Made by a program: the position numbers and the translations under genes. The notes below the pieces were generated by a model. It was given only the letters and a program-made list of their open reading frames with translations, was not told the origin of the DNA and did not search any database. From assembly GCA_015228975.1 (NCBI GenBank), contig JADGCN010000014.1:1-48894 (forward strand): a stretch of DNA of 48,894 nucleotides. Direction: 5' to 3'. Below are positions 8,598-17,897 of this stretch, in pieces (the stretch's first letter is position 1; each line of letters starts with the position of its first letter). This DNA is from Magnetococcales bacterium. Lineage in GTDB: Bacteria > Pseudomonadota > Magnetococcia > Magnetococcales > UBA8363.

Positions 8598-11192
8598 GTG
8601 ATTCCGAGGTTGACCTTGATTGAAAAATTTTTCCCCATGGATCGGCTCATTGCTGCCAGTATCGCCATATGGACACTGCTGGCTGGCGGTTCGTTGGCGT
8701 GGATGATCCACACCAACAATGTCCGAATCAAAGAGCAAGCCATCATCACCGCTCGGGCCAGTTTTGAAAAAGATGCGGCATTTCGTTATTGGGCCACATC
8801 GCACGGTGGTGTCTATGTGCCAACCAGTGACCGTACCCCACCGAATCCCTATTTAAATCATATACCCGAACGGGATATCGTGACACCTTCGGGGCGGCAG
8901 CTGACGTTGATGAACCCTGCCTATATGTTGCGACAGATCATGAATGACCATACTGGTCTGTACGGCGTCCAGGGACGCATCACCAGTCTCAAGCCCCTTA
9001 ACCCCATTAACGAACCGGATGCGTGGGAGATTGAAACACTCCAATCTTTTGAACGGGGAAGAACGGAAGCGTTGGCATTTGTCACGTATGATGGTCAACC
9101 GTATCTGCGGTTCATGCGACCACTTGAGACCAAAAACGCCTGTCTCAAATGTCATGCGCATCAAGGTTACCGGGAAGGGGATGTTCGTGGCGGCATCGGC
9201 ATCAAATTACCCATGGCTCCGATTTTGTCTCAGGGCAAAATCTTTGAACACCAACTCATGTTCACGCACGGTCTGCTTTGGTTGGCCGGGATGGCTGTTA
9301 TTGGCGTCATTGGCATATTTCGCCGTAAATATCGTCACGAATGGGAGCTGGCAAAGACCATACAGGCCCAGGTTGAAGCCAAAAAATATCGTGATGCCGA
9401 AAGTAAAGATATTTTCAATCAATTGTTAAAATCTGCGTTGACCAGCATCTCTTTGATGGAACTCCTGGAATCATTGATCAAAATCATTGTTTCCATTCCC
9501 TGGTTTTCCCTGGCACCCAAAGGTTCCATATTTTTGATCAACGCCGAAACGGGAACATTGGACATGAAAGTCCATTATGGGTTGTCGCAAGAACATCAAA
9601 TCCGTTGCGCGCGCGTTGCAATGGGGGCGTGTTTGTGCGGCAAAGCGGCCCAAACCAAGAAAACCATTTTTTCCGCACATGTTGATCATAAGGTCCATTT
9701 GCAATTCGATTCCGCAGAAGATCACGGCCATTATTGTGTGCCGATCGTGCAATCCGACCAAACCATTGGCGTCATCAATCTTTACGTCAATCCTGGTCAT
9801 GCAAGGGATCCCGAAGAAGAAGAATTTTTGGAAACGGTGGGACTTACCGTAGCCGGACTTATTGAACGAAAAAAACTGGAGGAAAAAGTCAAGGAGCAGG
9901 CCGAATACGACCGGATCACGGATCTTCCCAACCGGGCGCTGTTTCATGACCGATTGAGTCAATCCATCGGTCGGGCCATTCGCAATAACTCTGAAATAGT
10001 CTTGATGTTCATTGACCTGGACCGGTTTAAACAAGTCAACGACATCATGGGACACAAAGCGGGGGACAAACTGTTGCGGGATGCCGCGCAGAGAATCAGC
10101 TCCTGCGTCCGGGAAAGCGACACTGTCGCCCGTTTGGGGGGGGATGAGTTTACCGTGATCCTGCCCAAACTGACGCATCAATTCTACGCCGAGTATATTG
10201 CGCGACGCATTCTTGAAGAGTTGTCCAAACCCTTCCCCCTTGATGAAGGGGTAGCCGAAATCTCCAGCAGTGTCGGTATTGCCGTATTTCCCAATGACGC
10301 CCACACCATGGATCAACTCATCGTCAATGCCGACATCGCCATGTACCACGCCAAGGAATCGGGTGGTTCAACCTTCCGGTTCTTTGAAGACGACATGAAC
10401 ATTCGCGCCATGAAACGGTTGGAAATGGAGAAGTCCCTCAAGATCGGTCTGACCAATGACGAGTTTGTTGTCCACTACCAACCCAAGGTCCGTACCGATT
10501 CCGGTCAGGTCGTCGGCATGGAGGCGCTCGTTCGCTGGTATCGTCCCGCCTCTGGTTTGGTGCAACCCGGTGATTTCATTCCAGTCGCTGAACAAACAGG
10601 ATTGATCGTCCCACTTGGCCAACGCGTCCTGGAAATCGCCTGTCAACAAAACAAGGCCTGGATCGACGCGGGATATCCCCCCTTGTTGATGTCGGTCAAT
10701 CTTTCCGCCCGCCAATTACGCTTGGGAGATGATTTGATCGTTACCATTCAGTCCATCCTGGAACAATCGGGCTTGGAACCCCAATACCTGGAACTGGAAA
10801 TTACCGAGAGCATGATGATGGAAGACATGGAAAATGCGATCCAGACCATGAGAAAAATTAGAAATCTTGGCATTCGCATCTCCATGGACGACTTTGGCAC
10901 GGGATATTCTTCCTTGAGCAGTTTAAGAATTTTTCCCATCCAGACACTCAAAATTGACCGCTCCTTTATCCAGGGAATTCGCAATGATCCGGAAGCACGC
11001 ACCATCGTTTCCACAATCCTGTCCCTGGGGAAACAAATGGGACTCCTGGTCGTTGCGGAGGGTGTTGAACACGAGGAGGAAGTTGTCTTTCTCAAGGAAA
11101 AAGGGTGCGACGAAATTCAAGGCTATTTCTATTCCAAGCCGATACCCTCCGAAGAGTGCCTTCTCTTTCTGGCGAAACATTTTTCACCATGA
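8598..11192 (+). CDS. Haem-type sensor with GAF, GGDEF and EAL domains
   Basis: An 864-residue inner-membrane c-di-GMP enzyme. It has a transmembrane helix at about 15-35, a periplasmic Tll0287-like (DUF3365) domain with a CLKCH motif at 182-186, a second helix at about 227-247, GAF (275-430), GGDEF (440-605) and EAL (610-860). CxxCH is the covalent haem-c attachment motif, so redox or gas sensing is likely. GGDEF is intact near residue 511. The EAL half retains MEAL, NLSA, EITES, DDFGTG, LKID, AEGVE and IQG, so both synthesis and hydrolysis are possible. The start used is GTG; an in-frame ATG at 8637 just before the first helix is an equally good start. Confidence 0.92.
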   Translation: MIPRLTLIEKFFPMDRLIAASIAIWTLLAGGSLAWMIHTNNVRIKEQAIITARASFEKDAAFRYWATSHGGVYVPTSDRTPPNPYLNHIPERDIVTPSGRQLTLMNPAYMLRQIMNDHTGLYGVQGRITSLKPLNPINEPDAWEIETLQSFERGRTEALAFVTYDGQPYLRFMRPLETKNACLKCHAHQGYREGDVRGGIGIKLPMAPILSQGKIFEHQLMFTHGLLWLAGMAVIGVIGIFRRKYRHEWELAKTIQAQVEAKKYRDAESKDIFNQLLKSALTSISLMELLESLIKIIVSIPWFSLAPKGSIFLINAETGTLDMKVHYGLSQEHQIRCARVAMGACLCGKAAQTKKTIFSAHVDHKVHLQFDSAEDHGHYCVPIVQSDQTIGVINLYVNPGHARDPEEEEFLETVGLTVAGLIERKKLEEKVKEQAEYDRITDLPNRALFHDRLSQSIGRAIRNNSEIVLMFIDLDRFKQVNDIMGHKAGDKLLRDAAQRISSCVRESDTVARLGGDEFTVILPKLTHQFYAEYIARRILEELSKPFPLDEGVAEISSSVGIAVFPNDAHTMDQLIVNADIAMYHAKESGGSTFRFFEDDMNIRAMKRLEMEKSLKIGLTNDEFVVHYQPKVRTDSGQVVGMEALVRWYRPASGLVQPGDFIPVAEQTGLIVPLGQRVLEIACQQNKAWIDAGYPPLLMSVNLSARQLRLGDDLIVTIQSILEQSGLEPQYLELEITESMMMEDMENAIQTMRKIRNLGIRISMDDFGTGYSSLSSLRIFPIQTLKIDRSFIQGIRNDPEARTIVSTILSLGKQMGLLVVAEGVEHEEEVVFLKEKGCDEIQGYFYSKPIPSEECLLFLAKHFSP

Positions 11193-11316
11193 CCATCCCT
11201 TGATTTCCCGTCCAGCGAAACCAAATCACTCTTTGACAGGGCTGATGTAGAAAATCCTTTATTACACTTCCCCAGGTCTCGATGGTGTTTTTTTTAACGT
11301 GACCTTGAGGCTTTTG

Positions 11317-11345
11317 TTGGTCTTTTTCGTCGACCGTGTTATGCT
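11317..11345 (+). promoter_or_regulatory. Possible sigma-70 promoter for the large CNB protein
   Basis: TTGGTC (11317-11322) and TATGCT (11340-11345) are separated by 17 bp and lie 50 bp upstream of the ATG at 11395. The match to consensus is only moderate (3/6 and 4/6), so this is a suggestion. Confidence 0.25.
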
Positions 11346-11394
11346 TGACCAAAAATTTGTTGTTATCCCAATTGTATCAGGGGGAGAAAACTGT

Positions 11395-14300
11395 ATGAGT
11401 CTGTTTAAAAAAGCGGATTCTGCCGCACCCAAGGGAAAAGGTGAACCGTCCCCGCCCTCCAAATCCGCCACCTCCAGCAAAACCGGGAGCGCGGCCAAAG
11501 GGGAAACGTTCTCTATAGAACCGTTGGGAATTCTCGCCCTGGAAAACCTGTATTGCCCCGTTACCATCGAAACGGAAGGACTCTCCTGCCACATCGAACT
11601 GGTAGCCGAAAAGGATTATCGTGTCAGGACCCTTTCGGGCCAACGGGAGATCTCCTCAGAGATCATTCCCCCAAGCGACCGGAAGAAAAAAGCGGTCACC
11701 GAGTTCATGTTCAAAGGGTTGATCGGGATTCATCTGCATCCCGGCGGCATGGTTTTGACCCTGGATCAGGAAAAAAACATCCAAGGGCAACCACGTCAAA
11801 ATCAACCCCCGGCCAAAATCATCTGCGCCGTGCCGCCGCAGAATCATGAAGAAGTTCGCGCCCGCAGGTTTTTCACCTATGACCTGGAAAAATGCACCCA
11901 CGACAAACCAATAGTTGTTGCAATTAATAAAGAGCATATGCATTTCCAGGTTCGCATGCTGGAAACCGCTGGAGATGACGAATGGGGCATGTTCATCTCA
12001 AGCCCGAAAGGCTTGGTCCGGGATGACAGTAAACCCATTTTGATCCTTAAAAAGGGGATCTCTCAACGCTTGGATCGGGGATTTTTCACCCAGTTGACCG
12101 GTTCGGGAGGTGGCATCGACGCCCGTACCTGGAACAAGGATGTCCTGGATCCCATTATCATGGAGGTCTCGGTCGATTCCGAACGGCACTTGACCATCGA
12201 AGAGATGTTTACCGTCCACGGTCTGACGGTGCTGACCCAGATGCAACAAGTGACGTACGTGGGCTTTCCCAGCGGCTCCACCCCGGAACAACAGGATGCC
12301 CATCTCAAAGAATGTGAAAAAACCATTCTGCAAATACGGGATGATATTCAAAAAGGCCTGGCCGTCCATGCCCTGGCCATGGCCCTGGCCCAGGACCGCA
12401 AAACGGTCATACGCAAGGTTGGGCACGCGTTGCACAAGTTCAATCGTGACGGCGTTGGCATCCTGGCGTTGGAATTGGCCGTCAAGGAGGTATTGGCCCC
12501 CTCCTATTCGGGTGGTGGCGAATCCTCCATGAGCATCAGCCACGAAACTTTACGCCTTCTCAATGCCATTTCCAGCGAATTATCGGGCTGGGTTGAAGCC
12601 GACTCGATCCGCGATAGCGCGGCGTCCGCGATTATCCAGGGCATCAAGGAATCGGACCAGGTACTCACCGATGACCTGGATGAAATGCTGATGCAACACT
12701 TGCCCGCCAATAGTTCGGCACACGATGATACGGATGTGGCGGCATACAACGATGTCGTTTCTCAGGCCAAACGAACGTTTGCCTCAAAGATTTTTGCCAA
12801 GGAAATCAAATCCTTAAAAAAAGAAATGACTGCCACGGAGGATAAAAATATTAAAAAATCCCTGGCGGAACAACTGGAAGAAAACATCAAAAACAGCCTT
12901 CGTCTTTTGATGCATCGATCCCTGGCCCGCCTGGCGGTCAAGAGTCATTTGCTCAACATTGAAAAAGCCAAACGGGATGCACTCAATTTTGATCCGACCC
13001 AAATCAGCGACCAGCCCATTTCCGACCGTGAATTGGAAACGATTCTGACTCGATATGACGCCTACTCCGAATATTTGGATCGGGCGTTTGAGGCGCGCAT
13101 TACCAAACCTTTGGGCACCTTGATGGCTGATTTTCAACAAGGAACCAATAACGAGCCGCTGCATTCCCTGTCCACCAAAAGTTTCCTGGCATTTTTGGTG
13201 GCGCTCCGGACGTCCGGGGGCAGTGTTAGTGACAAAACCGAGAATGTCCCATCGGTATCCAGTCTGCAATCATTGCCCGATGCCATTCCTGACATTCAAG
13301 TATCGCAACCCGACCCGGCGGAACCCAAAGGGCTCGTTCGTGTTGTCCACCGCGAAGGAACCCTTTTGGAAGCTGAATTTTCCATGGCCACTCGCGGCGG
13401 TTCCGCACCCGAGGGGGTTCCTAATGGCATCTGGTTTGGATTTCACGACTTGGCCGAACGCATTGTGGGATATTACGGGGAAATCCAGAAAAAAAAGGAC
13501 CGGGATTTTGCCAATGTAATCCTTACAGCCTTTACCAAACTGATTTTGTTGAAGGCGATCAATTTGTTCCGCAATTTACAAAACATCCCATCCCGTCAGG
13601 AATTCACCGATACTCAGGAAGTCCTGGAAAATGCTGCTGGAATCCTGTCGGTTCGCCAGGGGGAAACGGCGGACGAGGAACTCTTTGACGTCCGCAATCG
13701 CCCCAAGGGTGTCACAGAGCCCCCCATGAACTTTCGCCTCGAATTGCGCCAGATGGTTCTGGGCATGGAAAAATCGGGAGAACTGGAAAAAGATGCGTTT
13801 CGTTTCAAACAGCGCATGCGTTCCATGGCCTCGATGGGTGCTGGTAAAAATCAGGAGAAGGTAGCACTGCCCATCACGGTTCGTGCGCAAAACGGGTTGA
13901 TTACCCTGGAGGCCAAATTCAACGAGGAAGCATTCAGTAAATCTGTTCGTTTACTTGCTGGAGCCGGGCCTGCAACCGATAACAATGCCGAACCCGTCAC
14001 CACCGTTGGCGCACCCTCGGTCCAGAAAACACCCACTGCGCAAGCCAAGAATACCCCTGCCCCGGCGACCAAACAACAGGAAGCCGCCAAAAACAACCAG
14101 GCAATTATCTTCAAGTTGGTCAACAGCCTGCCTTTCTTTTCACGATTTTCCGAATATGAGAAGAAACGCATCGCCGAACGCGATGCCAGCTTTAAAATGT
14201 ATCCAAAGGATAGTTATATTGTTGAGGAAGGGACGCACGATACCGCTTTTTTCATCCTCGTCAAGGGGGTCGTACACGTTACCAAGAACACCACGGTTGT

Positions 14301-15009
14301 CGCCAAACTCGGACCAGGGGAAATGTTTGGCGAAATCTCCTTTCTGACCAATACCCCGCGTACCATGAATATCAAGGCGGGTGAAAACGTCCTGGTACTG
14401 CGGATGGACCAGGCCATGATGAATGAATTGGAACAGGAGAGCCGTGAAAAATTCAAGGATCATATCATCAGTAGACAGGTTGTCCGATTGACGGAAACCA
14501 CGGACCGCCTTGTGGGTGCGGCCGCGGTAGACATCACAACGGTCATCGAACCCCCCGATGAAGGCGAAGCCAAGGCCGTCAGTCGTGAGACGGCGGTTGC
14601 CTTGATGGACAAACTGCCTTTCTTTGCGCAATTCTCCACCTACGAGAAAAAACGCATTGCCGCATTCAGCACCAGTTTCCGTTCTTTCCGGGCCAACGGG
14701 GAGATCATTCGGGAAGGGACTTTGGATACTTCCTTCTTTATCATCATCAAAGGCAAGGTCAACGTGGTCAAGGGGGGCATTGCCATTGCGCAGTTGGGAC
14801 CGGGCGAGTTTTTTGGCGACATGGCCTTTCTCACCAATTCCCAGCGTACCAGTAGCGTTGTCAGTCAAGGGGAGGTGCTGGTCATGCGGATAGACCAGGA
14901 CCTGATGCGGCGCATGGGTTCGGAAATCCGGGAAAAACTGAAGGATCAGTTTTTAATCAAACTGACGCAACGTCTGCTACAGACAACGAGTCGAACCTTG
15001 AAAAAATAA
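11395..15009 (+). CDS. Large protein with two C-terminal cyclic-nucleotide-binding domains
   Basis: The ATG at 11395 is chosen because GGGGAG lies 8 nt upstream; the 1204-residue product has no signal peptide or clear membrane helix. Residues 1-30 are Pro/Ser/Lys-rich. The next roughly 850 residues match no family I recognise; they include a helical charged segment around 455-530 and are followed by an Ala/Pro linker near 870-895. Two cNMP-binding domains follow (about 900-1030 and 1070-1200), each introduced by LPFF...F..YEKKRIA. The phosphate-binding cassettes read FGEISFLTNTPRT and FGDMAFLTNSQRT: the first is canonical, the second has Asp for the ribose-contacting Glu. A cAMP- or cGMP-responsive scaffold is plausible, but no output domain is recognisable. 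No operon partner is on the same strand. Confidence 0.85.
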   Translation: MSLFKKADSAAPKGKGEPSPPSKSATSSKTGSAAKGETFSIEPLGILALENLYCPVTIETEGLSCHIELVAEKDYRVRTLSGQREISSEIIPPSDRKKKAVTEFMFKGLIGIHLHPGGMVLTLDQEKNIQGQPRQNQPPAKIICAVPPQNHEEVRARRFFTYDLEKCTHDKPIVVAINKEHMHFQVRMLETAGDDEWGMFISSPKGLVRDDSKPILILKKGISQRLDRGFFTQLTGSGGGIDARTWNKDVLDPIIMEVSVDSERHLTIEEMFTVHGLTVLTQMQQVTYVGFPSGSTPEQQDAHLKECEKTILQIRDDIQKGLAVHALAMALAQDRKTVIRKVGHALHKFNRDGVGILALELAVKEVLAPSYSGGGESSMSISHETLRLLNAISSELSGWVEADSIRDSAASAIIQGIKESDQVLTDDLDEMLMQHLPANSSAHDDTDVAAYNDVVSQAKRTFASKIFAKEIKSLKKEMTATEDKNIKKSLAEQLEENIKNSLRLLMHRSLARLAVKSHLLNIEKAKRDALNFDPTQISDQPISDRELETILTRYDAYSEYLDRAFEARITKPLGTLMADFQQGTNNEPLHSLSTKSFLAFLVALRTSGGSVSDKTENVPSVSSLQSLPDAIPDIQVSQPDPAEPKGLVRVVHREGTLLEAEFSMATRGGSAPEGVPNGIWFGFHDLAERIVGYYGEIQKKKDRDFANVILTAFTKLILLKAINLFRNLQNIPSRQEFTDTQEVLENAAGILSVRQGETADEELFDVRNRPKGVTEPPMNFRLELRQMVLGMEKSGELEKDAFRFKQRMRSMASMGAGKNQEKVALPITVRAQNGLITLEAKFNEEAFSKSVRLLAGAGPATDNNAEPVTTVGAPSVQKTPTAQAKNTPAPATKQQEAAKNNQAIIFKLVNSLPFFSRFSEYEKKRIAERDASFKMYPKDSYIVEEGTHDTAFFILVKGVVHVTKNTTVVAKLGPGEMFGEISFLTNTPRTMNIKAGENVLVLRMDQAMMNELEQESREKFKDHIISRQVVRLTETTDRLVGAAAVDITTVIEPPDEGEAKAVSRETAVALMDKLPFFAQFSTYEKKRIAAFSTSFRSFRANGEIIREGTLDTSFFIIIKGKVNVVKGGIAIAQLGPGEFFGDMAFLTNSQRTSSVVSQGEVLVMRIDQDLMRRMGSEIREKLKDQFLIKLTQRLLQTTSRTLKK

Positions 15010-15067
15010 AGGCCACCGGTTTTACCACAACACTGGGTCACGATACGGGAAAGAGAGCCTTTTCGGG

Positions 15068-15469
15068 TTATTCCAGGACGATACCGTTGTCAGCCAGTTT
15101 TTCAAGCACCATGCGTTTGTTGACGGGCTTGATGAAAAAGTCGGTACAATTCCCTTCGACAAAGGCTTCATGGACATTTTGTTCCGTCCCCAGGGCGGTG
15201 ACCATAAAGATTTTAACGGTCGCCCTGTCCGGGGATACGTGTTTTTGTTCCAATCCGCGCAAGCATTTCAGGACCTCTAAGCCGTTTTTTCCCGGCATCA
15301 TGATATCGAGAAAAACAAGTTCATAAGGTTCGCCCTCAGTGAGCGCCAATTCAAAGGCTTCAACCGCCTCCTGCCCATCGACAACCAAGTCCGAATCCCC
15401 CAGGGGTTGGAGTATTTTAGCCAGCAGGAGCCGATTTGTTTCATCATCGTCGGCAATTAGAATTTTCAT
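15068..15469 (-). CDS. Single-domain CheY-like response regulator
   Basis: A 133-residue stand-alone receiver domain. It shows the acidic triad (ADDDE at 6-10), the phosphoacceptor Asp in VFLDIMMPGKNG (about residue 54), the conserved Thr in MVTALG and the Lys in FIKP. With no output domain it must act by protein-protein contact or phosphotransfer. No kinase or chemotaxis gene adjoins it; it converges on the large cNMP-binding gene and is followed downstream by no co-directional gene. Confidence 0.92.
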   Translation of the reverse strand: MKILIADDDETNRLLLAKILQPLGDSDLVVDGQEAVEAFELALTEGEPYELVFLDIMMPGKNGLEVLKCLRGLEQKHVSPDRATVKIFMVTALGTEQNVHEAFVEGNCTDFFIKPVNKRMVLEKLADNGIVLE

Positions 15470-15545
15470 GTCGATAAAGGCTCACCCAAGTTGACATTTC
15501 ATGGTGACACTGTATCACCCCAAGCCGCGAAGAGCCAGATTTGCC

Positions 15546-16370
15546 TCATGGCCCGGGCTGACACACGGGACAAAAAGGGCTGGACCTGCCACCAAGACGC
15601 AAGGATTTTATGGGTGTGGAGCATGTCAGGCAAGGCATTCCTTCGCGACCGTAGACCCGTAAGGATTGCTGGAAATATCCTGGACGACCATCACTTTGAC
15701 GAAAATCACGCAAGGTTGTACCACCCTGTATGATGGCTGCCTGCAAGCGATCCTTGATGGCCAGGGCGAGACGTTGGCAGGCTTCCCAATCGAGTGTATG
15801 AACCGGGCGCCCGGGATGTATGTTGGCGACAAACAAGGATTCGACAGCGTAAATGTTGCCGACACCCGCCACCACCCGGGAATCCATGATCCACGATTTG
15901 ACCGGTCGCCGGCGACCGACGGACAAGGCATGCAACAGCGAACCATTGAAAGAGTCCAGTAAAGGTTCCGGCCCCAAATGCACGAGAAGGGGGTGGTTCA
16001 AGGGCTGCGACCCACCCCACAGCACGGCACCAAAACGTCTGGGATCGGTCAAACGCAGGCAATAACCATCATCCAGGAGGATATCCAGATGATCATGGCG
16101 TCCCGGGGGTTCCCCACCGGGAACGACACGCAGCAAACCACTCATCCCCAAATGGATGATGAGCGTCCCCACGGGCAGCACCAGCAACACATACTTGGCC
16201 CGTCTGTTGACCGCCACGATTGTTTCACCTGGAAGGAGATCCACCAACGTTTCATGCGGTATCAACCAACGCAAGTCGCTGCGTCGGGTCACCACACCCG
16301 TTACCACGCGCCCAGGAATTCGTTGCGCCAACCCGCGACAAATGGTTTCCACTTCCGGCAATTCAGGCAT
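15546..16370 (-). CDS. mutM: Formamidopyrimidine-DNA glycosylase (Fpg/MutM)
   Basis: Bifunctional base-excision repair enzyme that removes 8-oxoguanine and formamidopyrimidines and nicks the abasic site. The ATG at 16370 is chosen because the mature protein must begin PELPEVET, with Pro2 as catalytic nucleophile; AGGA lies upstream. Conserved Glu3, a Lys in RRAKYVLL, the GxGNIYAxE helix-two-turn-helix segment and the C-terminal zinc finger (C-x2-C...C-x2-C, CLTC and CPVC) are all present. The length of 274 residues is normal. It is divergent from tatA. Confidence 0.96.
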   Translation of the reverse strand: MPELPEVETICRGLAQRIPGRVVTGVVTRRSDLRWLIPHETLVDLLPGETIVAVNRRAKYVLLVLPVGTLIIHLGMSGLLRVVPGGEPPGRHDHLDILLDDGYCLRLTDPRRFGAVLWGGSQPLNHPLLVHLGPEPLLDSFNGSLLHALSVGRRRPVKSWIMDSRVVAGVGNIYAVESLFVANIHPGRPVHTLDWEACQRLALAIKDRLQAAIIQGGTTLRDFRQSDGRPGYFQQSLRVYGREGMPCLTCSTPIKSLRLGGRSSPFCPVCQPGP

Positions 16371-16530
16371 AGGATCCTCGAAATAAAATAATCCCGTTTT
16401 TGTGCGCGTTGGGTTTGCGTCCCTTTCGCTAATATTGTAGTCTATCATGCTCTATTAACCGGTAGGATTCGCCCCAAGCCACTGGCATGCTGGCTTTGGT
16501 TACGGTCCATTTGCAAGGAGATACCAGGAG

Positions 16531-16749
16531 ATGCTGGGATTCAACGCCACGGAGTTGTTCATTATCCTCATGATTGTACTCGTTGTTTTCGGCGCTGGCA
16601 AATTGCCCAAGGTCATGGGTGACCTGGGTAAGGGGGTGAAAAGCTTTAAAGAGGCCATGAATGAAAAAGAGGAGGCCGCCGACAAGGAACCACAACCACA
16701 GGCCAAAATGGTTGAGGCCGAGGTGACGGAAAAAAAAGAAAAAACGTGA
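16531..16749 (+). CDS. tatA: Twin-arginine translocase subunit TatA
   Basis: A 72-residue protein with one N-terminal transmembrane helix, the FGAGKLP hinge, a G-D-L-G-K-G-V-K-S-F amphipathic helix and a charged Lys/Glu-rich tail. TatA oligomers form the translocation path for folded proteins. It opens a tight run tatA-tatB-tatC-rnj-ftsK, with AAGGAGA upstream of the start. Confidence 0.95.
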   Translation: MLGFNATELFIILMIVLVVFGAGKLPKVMGDLGKGVKSFKEAMNEKEEAADKEPQPQAKMVEAEVTEKKEKT

Positions 16750-16779
16750 TCGCGTTTCACAAACCGATGGGGTCGGGCC

Positions 16780-17142
16780 ATGTTTGGTGTGGGATGGATG
16801 GAAGTTTTGATCATTGTTGTTGTCGCCCTGCTCGTCGTCGGACCGGAACAACTGCCTGACGTAGCGCGCACTCTGGCTAAAACCGTGCGCCAAGTGCGGC
16901 GCATCGTCGCCGAGGTTCGGGAAAGCGTCAATTTGGACGATTTTGAGCGACACCCACCACCAGGGCCGAGAGTTAACCCACACGCCGATGAAGTGCCAAA
17001 AATTTCGGATACCCTTGATGTGAAAGGATCCGACCACGACCCTGTACTCAAGAGTGGCACAGATATCAAACACGTCAACCTTGGTACAACCCCGTTGCCG
17101 CCACCGCACGAAACCAAACCGGATACCCCCGCCTCATCATGA
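16780..17142 (+). CDS. tatB: Twin-arginine translocase subunit TatB
   Basis: A 120-residue protein with an N-terminal transmembrane helix, the VGPEQLP hinge typical of TatB rather than TatA, an amphipathic helix (L-A-K-T-V-R-Q-V-R-R) and a Pro-rich disordered tail. TatB and TatC form the receptor for twin-arginine signal peptides. The stop overlaps the tatC start as ATGA. Confidence 0.95.
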   Translation: MFGVGWMEVLIIVVVALLVVGPEQLPDVARTLAKTVRQVRRIVAEVRESVNLDDFERHPPPGPRVNPHADEVPKISDTLDVKGSDHDPVLKSGTDIKHVNLGTTPLPPPHETKPDTPASS

Positions 17143-17894
17143 CCCAGGAACTTGACGATAAAGCCCCTTTGCTCGATCACCTGATTGAACTGAGGCGGCG
17201 ACTCACCTATTCGGTAGTCGCTGTCATAGTGGCATCTTTTAGTTGTTTCGCCTTTGCCGAGGACATTTTCGCCTTTCTGGTTGCTCCCTTGCACCAAGTT
17301 GTCGGCGGTAATTCCAAGATGATTTTCACCGGTCTGCACGAAGCCTTTTTTACCTACATGAAAGTCTCCTTCTATGCCGGTCTTTTCCTGGCCATGCCGG
17401 TTATCCTCTGGCAATTGTGGATATTTGTAGCCCCGGGGCTTTATAGGAATGAAAAAAAGGTTTTCCTTCCCTTCCTCGTCATGACACCTGTGTTGTTTTT
17501 CTTTGGGGCTACATTGGCTTATGCCTTTGTCTTCCCACTTGTTTTTAAATATTTTCTCAGCTTCAGCACACCCTCTATTGAATCGTTGCCATCGGTCAGG
17601 GAATACCTGGACCTGGTACTCTCACTTCTTTTTGCCTTTGGAATTGTCTTTGAAATGCCCGTTGGCCTGCTGTTGCTCATCAGAGTTGGATTTTTAAGCA
17701 CCGAATACCTGGTTGCCAAAAGAAAATATTTCATTGTTTTGGCCTTTATCATCGCGGCTATCCTTGTCCCCCCCGACCCCTTTTCCCAGGTAATGGCGGC
17801 CATTCCCCTCATCATCCTTTATGAGATTTCCATCGTCATAGGTCGGCTTTTTGAAAAAGACCGGGCAAAAACCCAGGCTCAGGGGGATCTGTGA
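17139..17894 (+). CDS. tatC: Twin-arginine translocase subunit TatC
   Basis: A 251-residue, six-helix membrane protein. The N-terminal LLDHLIELRRRL segment and the A-P-L-H-Q and F-A-F-G-I-V-F-E-M-P segments are family hallmarks; the latter carries the conserved transmembrane Glu. TatC recognises the RR motif of Tat substrates. Its start overlaps tatB and its stop is 3 nt before rnj. Confidence 0.97.
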   Translation: MTQELDDKAPLLDHLIELRRRLTYSVVAVIVASFSCFAFAEDIFAFLVAPLHQVVGGNSKMIFTGLHEAFFTYMKVSFYAGLFLAMPVILWQLWIFVAPGLYRNEKKVFLPFLVMTPVLFFFGATLAYAFVFPLVFKYFLSFSTPSIESLPSVREYLDLVLSLLFAFGIVFEMPVGLLLLIRVGFLSTEYLVAKRKYFIVLAFIIAAILVPPDPFSQVMAAIPLIILYEISIVIGRLFEKDRAKTQAQGDL

Positions 17895-17897
17895 CGG

